NCBI GenBank assembly: GCA_964560135.1
Contig: CAZLKN010000082.1
Coordinates: 1 to 10,721, forward strand
Length of the DNA stretch: 10,721 nucleotides
Direction: 5' to 3'
DNA from: CAZLKN01 sp964560135
GTDB lineage: Bacteria; Actinomycetota; JAICYB01
Of the stretch, positions 1 through 6,245 are shown piece after piece. Made by a program: the position numbers and the translations under genes. The notes under the pieces were generated by a model that was not told where the DNA came from, searched no databases, and worked only from the letters and a program-made list of their open reading frames with translations. How positions within the stretch are numbered: the stretch's first letter is position 1; the number at the start of each line of letters is the position of its first letter.

Positions 1-892
1 TGGCCCACTGGGTCCATACGAACGGTTCCCATGCCGAGTAGTAGGAGTCGGGCAGCCAGAGGGTGCCGAACATCATCGGGCGGCGGTTCGCCGGGATCTT
101 GGCGTTGAGGGCGTCGGCGAGGTTCGTGGGGGTCCCGTCCCAGCGGTCCACGAAGGCGGAGAAGGCTTTGATTTCGTCTCCCACCTTGGTCGCGGCCGCG
201 GTTGTCTTCTCGGGGCACTGAAAGGATCCGGAGTCGAACGTCTCGGCGACGAGCTTCCGGCCGTAGAAGGGTCGGTCGGCGTTGCCGAACTTCTCCATGA
301 GCGGCTTGAGGTGCGGGTACTGGGCCCGGGCGTCCTCCCAGGTGTGCTCGTTGAAGTACGTCATCAGGGCTTCGATGGTCTGCTCGGTCTCCTGGCGGAC
401 CTCGTCCTGGTTGCGGGGGTTCCGCCGGTAGAACCGGTCCTGGGTGGGGAGCACGCCACCGGCGGCGGTGATCACGGCCACGAGGTCGGCGCCGCAGGAT
501 TCGACGTCGTAGCCGGGGGCGAACGTGATCTCACCCGCACTCACGCCGGTCCAGGTGTTGCGGTTCCCGCCGGGGAAGTCCGTGGACTGGGGGCGGACGC
601 GCTCGCCTACGGAGAGGGCATGCTCGACGTCGGCGGCGGGGTTCTGGACGGGTTCGCTGGTGCCGGTGACGCGGTTGCGTGTGCGGGCCCCATCCGTTCC
701 GGATCCGTCCTCCGACTCCGCCTCCTCGGCGGTTGCGGTCGCATCGGGATCCACGAGGGTCGGGTCGACCTCTTCCCGATCCGGGCGTTCGGCCCGCTGC
801 GAGGCGGTGTCGTCCGGTGGCTTCGAGCACGCACCCGCGATCAGGAAGACGACGGCCAGTCCGGCGAGCATCCGGAACCTGGTTCTCATCAT
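1..892 (-). CDS. Putative ABC transporter substrate-binding lipoprotein (LivK-like), partial
   Basis: This leftward frame stays open for about 297 codons and runs off the left edge, so the C-terminus is missing. The N-terminus has basic residues, a hydrophobic stretch (about 8-21) and a relaxed lipobox, A19-G20-A21-C22, which predicts a lipid-anchored exported protein. Residues about 24-80 form an acidic, Thr/Ser-rich, low-complexity tether. A folded domain follows, with a YGRKL...FQCPEK...AFSAF segment and then GTLWLPDSYY, which resembles actinobacterial type I periplasmic-binding proteins. It lies divergent from a Liv-type permease/ATPase operon, which suggests it supplies that operon's ligand; the ligand is unknown. 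Two adjacent ATGs (892 and 889) follow GGAGG at 900-896. The second has the better spacing (6 nt against 3 nt). The lipoprotein call is firm, while the solute-binding role rests on context and weak similarity. Another kind of secreted lipoprotein is the alternative. Confidence 0.65.
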   Translation of the reverse strand, partial: MMRTRFRMLAGLAVVFLIAGACSKPPDDTASQRAERPDREEVDPTLVDPDATATAEEAESEDGSGTDGARTRNRVTGTSEPVQNPAADVEHALSVGERVRPQSTDFPGGNRNTWTGVSAGEITFAPGYDVESCGADLVAVITAAGGVLPTQDRFYRRNPRNQDEVRQETEQTIEALMTYFNEHTWEDARAQYPHLKPLMEKFGNADRPFYGRKLVAETFDSGSFQCPEKTTAAATKVGDEIKAFSAFVDRWDGTPTNLADALNAKIPANRRPMMFGTLWLPDSYYSAWEPFVWTQWA

Positions 893-994
893 GTTCCTCC
901 CCGTTTCCCCTGCCCCCTGCTTGTACCTGTTCAACGTGGCCGGGTGCATTCCCTGCCGCGACGGTCTGGGATCCACCCGTGGCGTCCGATACGA

Positions 995-1024
995 GGCATA
1001 CGACGAGATTGACCCTTGAGTCAA
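995..1024 (-). promoter_or_regulatory. Candidate promoter for the divergent lipoprotein gene
   Basis: On the minus strand TTGACT (1024-1019) matches the -35 consensus at five of six positions. TATGCC (1000-995) lies 18 bp downstream as a weak -10 element. The leader to the ATG would be about 95 nt. The -35 is the opposite arm of the palindrome that supplies the plus-strand -35, so the two promoters overlap back to back. The -10 match is weak, so confidence is low. Confidence 0.3.
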
Positions 1025-1025
1025 G
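1009..1025. promoter_or_regulatory. Palindromic candidate operator
   Basis: TTGAC (1009-1013) and GTCAA (1020-1024) are perfect inverted arms around 6 bp. Nested in this is the 11-bp palindrome CTTGAGTCAAG (1015-1025), symmetric about a central G. It sits over the -35 hexamers of both divergent promoters, where a dimeric repressor or activator commonly binds. No regulator gene is present in the window, so the binding protein is unknown. Confidence 0.4.
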
Positions 1026-1037
1026 AGGGGGCAGGAT
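1009..1037 (+). promoter_or_regulatory. Candidate sigma-A-type promoter for the liv operon
   Basis: TTGACC at 1009-1014 is a near-consensus -35 hexamer. Exactly 17 bp downstream lies CAGGAT at 1032-1037, which has the A2, A5 and T6 of an actinobacterial -10 box. Transcription would start near 1044 and give a leader of about 60 nt before the GTG at 1106. The palindrome CTTGAGTCAAG occupies the first part of the spacer, so a bound regulator would compete with or contact RNA polymerase. This is a pattern match only. Confidence 0.45.
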
Positions 1038-1040
1038 GGC

Positions 1041-1060
1041 TCGGCGGTTCACACTGCCGA
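1041..1060. promoter_or_regulatory. 20-bp inverted repeat at the predicted operon transcription start
   Basis: TCGGCGGT (1041-1048) pairs with ACTGCCGA (1053-1060) across a TCAC loop, giving an 8-bp stem with one G.U wobble in RNA. It overlaps or immediately follows the predicted start near 1044. It could be a second operator or a 5' hairpin in the leader of the liv mRNA. It carries no T tract and is far from the ribosome binding site at 1093, so neither a terminator nor direct start occlusion is supported. Confidence 0.35.
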
Positions 1061-1105
1061 CGAAGGGACCCAGGGGAGGGGACCGGTGGCAAGGGGAGTG
1101 ATGGC

Positions 1106-3229
1106 GTGACGTCGCGGAAGACCGTCGTCGGCACGGCGGCCTTCCTGCTCGGGTTTCTCCTCGTTGTGCTGGCAGGCCAGGTCCTGTTCCCCTCCTTCAC
1201 GGGGGTGGGCACCGAGCCGTCCGGGATGTACGTCCGCGGCGTGATCGTTGGTCTGCTGAGCGCGCTTCTGGCCGTCGGACTGGTCCTCGTGTACCGGACG
1301 AACCGGATCATCAACTTCGCTCAGGGCAGCCTCGGCGGGTACGCCGCCACGCTCACCGCCGAGCTGTACCAGGTCTTCCACTGGCCCTACGCGGCGGCGG
1401 TGCTCACGGGCATCGTCGCCACGGTGCTCACGAGCATGCTGATCGAGTTCGGTGTGATCCGACGTTTCAACCGCGCTCCCCGGCTGATCCTCACCGTGGC
1501 CACGATCGGGGTCGCGCAGATCCTGGGGGCGATGGAACTGATCATGCCGTACCTGCTGCACCGCGACCGGGACGCCACCGAGTTCCGGACCACGCTGACG
1601 AGCCCCTTCCAGTTCCGCTTCGACGTCGGTGGGACGCCTTTCTGGGGCGATCATGTCGTCGTGCTGATCCTGGCCCCCGGTGTGCTCGTCGGGCTGTTCC
1701 TGTTCCTGCGCTACTCGCGCTACGGTGTGGCCGCCCGCGGGGTGGCGGAGAACCGCGACCGCGCGCGGCTCCTCGGGATCAAGGTGACGAAGGTGTCGTT
1801 GATCGTCTGGGCGATCGCGGGTCTGCTCTCGGCGCTCACGGCGATCCTGCGCGCCCCGATCCTCGGGTTCACCTTCGGTGCGATCGGGGGTGTGGGGCTG
1901 CTGTTCCGTGCGCTGGCGGCGGCGGTCATCGGGCGGATGGAGAGTCTCCCGGTCACGGTGGCTGCCGCGGTGCTGCTCACCGTGGCCGAGCAGACGGTGT
2001 TCTGGTACTACGGCTCGGGACCGGCGCACGGGTTCCTGCTCGCGGTGGTCGTGGTGGCACTGTTCGCCCAGCGCGACCGTCTGGGGCGTGTCGACCCGGG
2101 CAGCTCGAGCTGGCAGGCCGTCCAGGAGGTCCGTCCGGTGCCGGGCCAGCTCCGCCGGCTGCCCGAGGTGCGTTGGGGCGGCGCCATCGGGGGTGGCGGC
2201 CTCCTGCTGGCGGTGGCGCTGCTGCCGCTCGTGCTGTCACCCTCGAACACCCAGCTCGTCTCGCTGCTGTTCGTCTACGGCATGGTGGGCATCTCGCTGG
2301 TGATGCTCACCGGGTGGAGCGGCAACGTGTCCCTCGGGCACTGGGCGATCGTGGGGTTCGGTGCACTGGTGGCCGGGGTGCTTGCCACGGCCACCGCCCC
2401 GGCGGACTTCTTTCTGGCGCTGTTCGCCGCCGGGCTCGTGGGCGTGGTGGTCTCCATCGCGATCGGGCTCCCGGCGCTGCGTATCCGCGGACTATTCCTG
2501 GGCGTCACCACGCTCGCGCTCGCCGTCGCCTCCGCCGAGCTCTTCTTCCAGTGGCGCATCCTCCAGCCGCAGGGGGCGATCCGGCGTCCGGTCCTGTTCG
2601 GGATCTGGGATGTGACCCGCGAGTTCGATTTCTACTACGTGTGCCTGGCCGCGCTGGCGTTCGCTCTGTTCGTGGGGCGCAACGTCCGGCGCTCACGCCT
2701 GGGCCGGGTGCTCGTGGCCCTGCGCGACAACGAGACACAGGCGCAGTCCTACGGCGTGCGGCCGGTCCGGATGAAGCTCATGGCTTTCGGGCTGTCGGGC
2801 TTCATGGCGGCGCTGGCCGGTGGGCTGTACGCCTACCACCAGCAGGCGCTGCGGGCCGGACGGTTCCCCGCCGAGGAGTCGCTGCTGATCTTCTCGATGG
2901 TGGTGATCGGCGGGATGGGGTCGATGACGGGGGCGATCCTCGGCGCGGCCTACGTGCAGAGCGTGCTGTACTTCCTGCCCGCCCAGTTCCAGCTGCTGGC
3001 CACGGGGTTCGGGATGCTCGTCCTGCTGCTGATCTTCCCCGGTGGGCTGGGCCAGATCGTCTTCGCGTGGCGCGACCGCTTCCTGCGGTGGGTGGCCGAG
3101 CGTCACGGCATCGAGGTGCCGAGCCTCGTGGCCGACCGCCGCACCGACGACGGCATCCATCCTCGGACGCCCCCCGCGGTGGCCTCCGACACCGAGGATG
3201 CGCTCGTGGGAACCGGGGAGGTGCCGTGA
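1106..3229 (+). CDS. livHM: Fused LivH-LivM ABC transporter permease
   Basis: This 707-residue membrane protein joins the two permease subunits of the branched-chain amino acid (HAAT) ABC importer family, which are normally separate proteins of about 300 residues each. The LivH half (about 30-320) has the diagnostic N-F-A-Q-G motif starting at residue 70. A hydrophilic linker (about 321-359) leads to the LivM half (about 360-680), with a variant of the S-L-G-H motif at residues 409-412, the GLPALRIRG segment, the RDNE-Q-A-SYGV cytoplasmic loop that contacts the ATPases, and IGGMGSMTGA near the end. A polar tail of about 35 residues follows. GTG 1106 is chosen because GGGGAG (1093-1098) lies 7 nt upstream. 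The next gene overlaps the stop by 4 bp, implying translational coupling. Family assignment is firm, but the substrate cannot be told: amino acids, urea, amides and aromatic acids all use this family. Confidence 0.93.
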   Translation: MTSRKTVVGTAAFLLGFLLVVLAGQVLFPSFTGVGTEPSGMYVRGVIVGLLSALLAVGLVLVYRTNRIINFAQGSLGGYAATLTAELYQVFHWPYAAAVLTGIVATVLTSMLIEFGVIRRFNRAPRLILTVATIGVAQILGAMELIMPYLLHRDRDATEFRTTLTSPFQFRFDVGGTPFWGDHVVVLILAPGVLVGLFLFLRYSRYGVAARGVAENRDRARLLGIKVTKVSLIVWAIAGLLSALTAILRAPILGFTFGAIGGVGLLFRALAAAVIGRMESLPVTVAAAVLLTVAEQTVFWYYGSGPAHGFLLAVVVVALFAQRDRLGRVDPGSSSWQAVQEVRPVPGQLRRLPEVRWGGAIGGGGLLLAVALLPLVLSPSNTQLVSLLFVYGMVGISLVMLTGWSGNVSLGHWAIVGFGALVAGVLATATAPADFFLALFAAGLVGVVVSIAIGLPALRIRGLFLGVTTLALAVASAELFFQWRILQPQGAIRRPVLFGIWDVTREFDFYYVCLAALAFALFVGRNVRRSRLGRVLVALRDNETQAQSYGVRPVRMKLMAFGLSGFMAALAGGLYAYHQQALRAGRFPAEESLLIFSMVVIGGMGSMTGAILGAAYVQSVLYFLPAQFQLLATGFGMLVLLLIFPGGLGQIVFAWRDRFLRWVAERHGIEVPSLVADRRTDDGIHPRTPPAVASDTEDALVGTGEVP

Positions 3230-5355
3230 GCTCGACGCCCACCGCGCCCGAGGACGCCACCCGGGCACCCCGCCGGCGCCGGATCGAACGGATCGTCCCC
3301 GAACTCGCGGGGTACGCGCTGTTCCCGCTGGTGATCCTGTTCCTGCTGAACTTCGTGGACGAGTTCGACCAGTACGCCTTCGGCGTGCTCACGCCCGAGA
3401 TCAAGGATGCCTTCGGCCTGTCCGATGCTGGGATCGGGGCCATCCGCGCCCTCGCCGGCGGCTTGGTGTGGCTCGCCGCACCCGCCGTGGGGTTTCTGGC
3501 GGATCGCTTCAACCGCGTCCGGATCTCCGCGGGCGGAGCCATGATCTGGGGACTGATGGCCTTCGCCACCGGTCTCGTCCCGGCGACGGCGGTCTGGCTG
3601 CTGGCACTCGTCCGGTTCGGGTCGGGGGCCGGCAAGACGGTGAACGAGCCGGTGCACACGACCCTGCTGGCCGACTACTACCCACCGGAGGCCCGCGGGC
3701 GGGTGTTCTCCGTCCACCGGTCGGCCAACGCCGTGGGGGCGATCTTCGCCCCCGGGATCGCGGGGCTGATCGCGGTGTTCCTCGGATGGCGGGCCGCGTT
3801 CCTCATCATGGCCCTGCCCACCTTCGTCCTGGCCGTGGTGGTCCTGCGCTTGCGGGAGCCGGTGCGCGGCGTCACCGAGGACGCGGCGGCCGCCGAGGAG
3901 GCGTCGAGGGAGGAGCCGATCCCCTTCGCCCGCGCCGTCCGCTGGCTGTACTCGGTCCCCACCCTGAAGCGGATCTACATCGGATCGTTCTTCGCCGGGG
4001 TGGGGGCGATCTCGTTCCAGACCTTCGTTTCGATCTTCCTGCGTGACGAGTTCGGGCTCGACGAGTTCCAGCGGGGCATGCTGGGTTCCGCCGGCGGGAT
4101 CTTCGGGCTCGCCGGATTCATCCTCGGCGGGTGGCTGACCGACAAACTCCAGCGGGAGAAGACCTTCGCGCACATCGCGATCTTCTACGGCCTCGCCGTC
4201 GCCGCGATCGGGTTCTTCCTGCTGCCCTATGCCGCATCGACGACGTTGTTGCTGATCGTGCCCCTCGGCTTCCTCGTGTCGTTCTTCACGGGCACCTGGC
4301 TCCCGCCGTACCTGACGATCATCGGCTACACCTCACCGGCGCGGATCCGTTCGCTGGGCTACTCCTACGCGGCGCTGTTCTTCGCGCTCGGCACCTTCGG
4401 CACCGTGATCGCCGGGGCGATCTCCGACGCCAGCGGCATCCGCTGGGCGCTGGCCTTCGGAGCGCTCGTGCTGGGCATCGGAGGCCTGGTGCTGGCCTCC
4501 TCGGCCCGGTTCGTGAACCGCGACGTGGAGCGCGCGATGCGGGTACTGGCCACCGAGGCGCAGCTCCGCCAGGAGCGTCTGGAGGCCGGGGACCGGTCGC
4601 TGCTGGTCGTACGGGATCTGGACGTCGCCTATGGGCAGACCCAGGTGCTGTTCGGGGTGAATCTCGAGGTGAAGGAGGGGGAGCTCATCGCGCTTCTCGG
4701 CACGAACGGCGCCGGGAAGTCGACACTGCTCAAGGCCGTGTCCGGACTGCTGCATCCGTCGGCGGGCGCGGTCTTCTTCGACGGCCGGGACATCACCCAC
4801 CTCGAACCCGAGGAGACCGCGGAGCTCGGGATCATCCAGATGCCCGGAGGGAAGGCGATCTTCCCGACCCTCACGGTCCGGGAGAACCTCGAGCTCGCCG
4901 GGTGGCTGTACACGAAGGACCGCGCCTACCTCGCGGAGGCCCGGGAGCGCGTGCTGGAGATCTTCCCGATCCTGGAGCGGCGGATGGGGCAGCAGGCGGG
5001 GAGCTTGTCCGGCGGTGAGCAGCAGATGCTGTCGCTGGCGCAGGCCTTCGTCGCGCGGCCCAAGCTGCTGATGATCGACGAGCTGTCCCTGGGACTCGCG
5101 CCACTCGTCGTCCAGCAGCTCCTCGGGATCGTGCGCGAGATCCACGAGCGCGGGACGACGGTCGTCCTCGTGGAGCAGTCGGTCAACGTCGCACTGACGG
5201 CGGCGGGTCACGCGTATTTCATGGAGAAGGGGGAGATCCGCTTCGACGGGCCGACCTCCGAGCTGCTCGGCCGCGAGGACATCCTCCGGTCGGTGTTCCT
5301 CGAGGGGGCCGGCTCCGTGGTGGACGACGATCGGGACGGGGGTGGGAAGGCGTGA
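3226..5355 (+). CDS. MFS transporter fused to LivF-type ABC ATPase
   Basis: One uninterrupted 709-residue frame encodes two whole proteins. Residues about 20-426 form a complete 12-helix major facilitator. It has the loop motif GFLADR (89-94) in the first half, its counterpart GGWLTD ending at D306, and features such as DYYPPEARGR and GWRAAFLI that resemble Spinster-like MFS proteins. A charged, probably helical linker (427-458) leads to a LivF-type ATPase (459-690). That domain has Walker A GTNGAGKST (492-500), a Q-loop region IFPTLTVREN, signature LSGGEQQ (594-600), Walker B ending D618-E619 and the SLGLAP segment typical of LivF. The VEQS segment carries Gln at the switch-His position, as LivF proteins usually do. 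It starts at GTG within the GTGA overlap with the permease stop, with GGAGG 4 nt upstream. The MFS part probably sits with the LivHM/LivG complex. The two domains are clear; what they do together is not known. Confidence 0.93.
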   Translation: MSSTPTAPEDATRAPRRRRIERIVPELAGYALFPLVILFLLNFVDEFDQYAFGVLTPEIKDAFGLSDAGIGAIRALAGGLVWLAAPAVGFLADRFNRVRISAGGAMIWGLMAFATGLVPATAVWLLALVRFGSGAGKTVNEPVHTTLLADYYPPEARGRVFSVHRSANAVGAIFAPGIAGLIAVFLGWRAAFLIMALPTFVLAVVVLRLREPVRGVTEDAAAAEEASREEPIPFARAVRWLYSVPTLKRIYIGSFFAGVGAISFQTFVSIFLRDEFGLDEFQRGMLGSAGGIFGLAGFILGGWLTDKLQREKTFAHIAIFYGLAVAAIGFFLLPYAASTTLLLIVPLGFLVSFFTGTWLPPYLTIIGYTSPARIRSLGYSYAALFFALGTFGTVIAGAISDASGIRWALAFGALVLGIGGLVLASSARFVNRDVERAMRVLATEAQLRQERLEAGDRSLLVVRDLDVAYGQTQVLFGVNLEVKEGELIALLGTNGAGKSTLLKAVSGLLHPSAGAVFFDGRDITHLEPEETAELGIIQMPGGKAIFPTLTVRENLELAGWLYTKDRAYLAEARERVLEIFPILERRMGQQAGSLSGGEQQMLSLAQAFVARPKLLMIDELSLGLAPLVVQQLLGIVREIHERGTTVVLVEQSVNVALTAAGHAYFMEKGEIRFDGPTSELLGREDILRSVFLEGAGSVVDDDRDGGGKA
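4527..4539 (+). promoter_or_regulatory. Possible internal ribosome binding site and ATG for free LivF
   Basis: GGAG (4527-4530) lies 6 nt before an in-frame ATG (4537-4539, residue 438 of the fusion). Initiation here would give a 272-residue free LivF ATPase starting about 21 residues before the ABC fold, close to normal LivF size. Such motifs occur by chance in G-rich coding sequence, so this is only a candidate. Confidence 0.2.
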
Positions 5356-6242
5356 GCGTCGAGGCCGTGCCCGGTCCCGCGCTCGCCGTCCGGGAGATCA
5401 CGATCTCCTACGGCGGGGTGCTGGCCGTCGACGGGGTGTCCTTCGACGTACCGCAGGGAGCGATCGTCGGGCTGATCGGCCCCAACGGCGCCGGGAAGAC
5501 GACCGTGTTCGACGCGATCTGCGGGTTCGTCCGGCCCGAGCAGGGATCCGTCCTGCTCGGGGACGTGGACGTGACCCGGCTCGCGCCCGCGCAGCGGGCG
5601 CGAGCCGGCCTCGGGCGCTCCTTCCAGGACGGCCGCCTGTTCCCGTCTCTGACGGTGCTCGAGACGCTGTCCTGTGCGTTCGAGCGCCACCTGCGCCGTC
5701 AGGGCCCGGTGGCCACGGCTCTTCGGATGCCCTGGGTGGGCCGTGCGGAGCGGCGGGTTCGGGCACGCGCGGACCAGCTCATCGAGCTCATGGGCCTGGA
5801 GGCCTTCCGCGACAAGTTCGCGTCCGAGCTCTCGACCGGTTCCCGCCGGATCGTCGATCTCGCGTGCGTGCTCGCGCACGAGCCGTCGGTCCTGCTGCTC
5901 GACGAGCCGTCCTCGGGGATCGCGCAGAAGGAGACTGAGGCTCTCGGCCCCCTGCTGCAGCGGGTCAAGCGGGCCACGGGTTGCACGATGCTGCTGATCG
6001 AGCACGACATGCCGTTGATCACCGGGGTCTCCGATGAGTTGCTGGCGCTCGAGACGGGCCGGGTGATCGCGCGCGGCACTCCCCGGGAGGTCACCGCGCA
6101 CCCCGCCGTGGTCGAGGCCTATCTGGGGACCGACGAGCGCATCATCGCCCGCTCCGGCGCGGTCGGCGCAGGACCGACGAAAGCCAAAGCGAAGCCGAAG
6201 CCGAAGCCGAAGAAGCGTACGCCGCCGAAGCGCAAGAGCTGA
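5352..6242 (+). CDS. livG: LivG-type ABC transporter ATP-binding protein
   Basis: This 296-residue cytoplasmic ATPase is the LivG partner of the HAAT-family importer. Visible motifs are Walker A GPNGAGKTT (43-51), the LivG-like GRSFQDGRLFPSLTV Q-loop region, signature LSTGS (160-164), Walker B ending D184-E185 and the switch histidine H218 in LIEHDM. The signature departs from LSGGQ but keeps the key Ser and Gly. The last 21 residues (276-296) are an almost pure Lys/Pro/Ala/Arg tail not needed for the ABC fold. It starts at GTG in a GTGA overlap with the upstream fusion. With the LivF domain it should form the hetero-dimeric motor of LivHM. Its stop is 3 bp from the stop of the convergent gene, and no classical terminator is seen. 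LivG against another HAAT ATPase paralogue (such as UrtD) is decided by the LivHM/LivF context. Confidence 0.92.
   Translation: MSVEAVPGPALAVREITISYGGVLAVDGVSFDVPQGAIVGLIGPNGAGKTTVFDAICGFVRPEQGSVLLGDVDVTRLAPAQRARAGLGRSFQDGRLFPSLTVLETLSCAFERHLRRQGPVATALRMPWVGRAERRVRARADQLIELMGLEAFRDKFASELSTGSRRIVDLACVLAHEPSVLLLDEPSSGIAQKETEALGPLLQRVKRATGCTMLLIEHDMPLITGVSDELLALETGRVIARGTPREVTAHPAVVEAYLGTDERIIARSGAVGAGPTKAKAKPKPKPKKRTPPKRKS
6192..6209 (+). repeat. Three tandem AAGCCG hexamers in the livG tail
   Basis: Three perfect copies of AAGCCG encode a Lys-Pro run in the C-terminal tail of the LivG-type ATPase, flanked by near-copies (AAAGCG and AAGAAG). Such a slippage-prone repeat could let the tail vary in length between strains without breaking the frame, because each unit is two codons. 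Confidence 0.8.
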
Positions 6243-6245
6243 GGT

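Larger units (their letters stand above)
893..1105. promoter_or_regulatory. Divergent intergenic regulatory region
   Basis: These 213 bp separate the leftward lipoprotein start from the rightward permease start. I see no convincing gene here. In-frame upstream extension of the permease to a TTG at 1016 would add 30 hydrophilic residues without a ribosome binding site, so the region is read as non-coding. It holds a palindrome at 1009-1024 with possible -35 elements on both strands, and a 20-bp imperfect inverted repeat at 1041-1060. Two purine-rich ribosome binding sites flank it: GGAGG at 896-900 on the minus strand and GGGGAG at 1093-1098 on the plus strand. Confidence 0.7.

Noticed and set aside
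311..1012. Plus-strand open frame of 233 codons opposite the lipoprotein gene
   Set aside because: It is a G/C-biased shadow of the minus-strand gene. Its product is low-complexity, and the minus strand has a signal peptide, lipobox and ribosome binding site.
1016..1105. Upstream TTG start adding 30 residues to the LivHM protein
   Set aside because: The extension is hydrophilic and unlike LivH N-termini, has no ribosome binding site and begins inside the promoter palindrome. GTG 1106 has a well-spaced GGGGAG.
1049..2029. Long minus-strand open frame (326 codons) inside livHM
   Set aside because: The product is rich in Arg, Asp, Glu, His and Gln with no domain, typical of antisense frames in high-GC genes.
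2173..3225. Upstream in-frame extension of the MFS-LivF frame
   Set aside because: It overlaps livHM in another frame and is Arg/Pro/Gly-rich noise; the gene starts at GTG 3226 in the GTGA overlap.
3103..4173. Minus-strand open frame of 356 codons inside the MFS half
   Set aside because: Charged low-complexity shadow without a recognisable domain, while the opposite strand encodes a clear MFS protein.
5594..5603. Short direct and inverted GCGC-type repeats within genes, checked as possible CRISPR or mobile-element ends
   Set aside because: No regular spacing, no transposase or Cas genes, and such runs are expected in this base composition.
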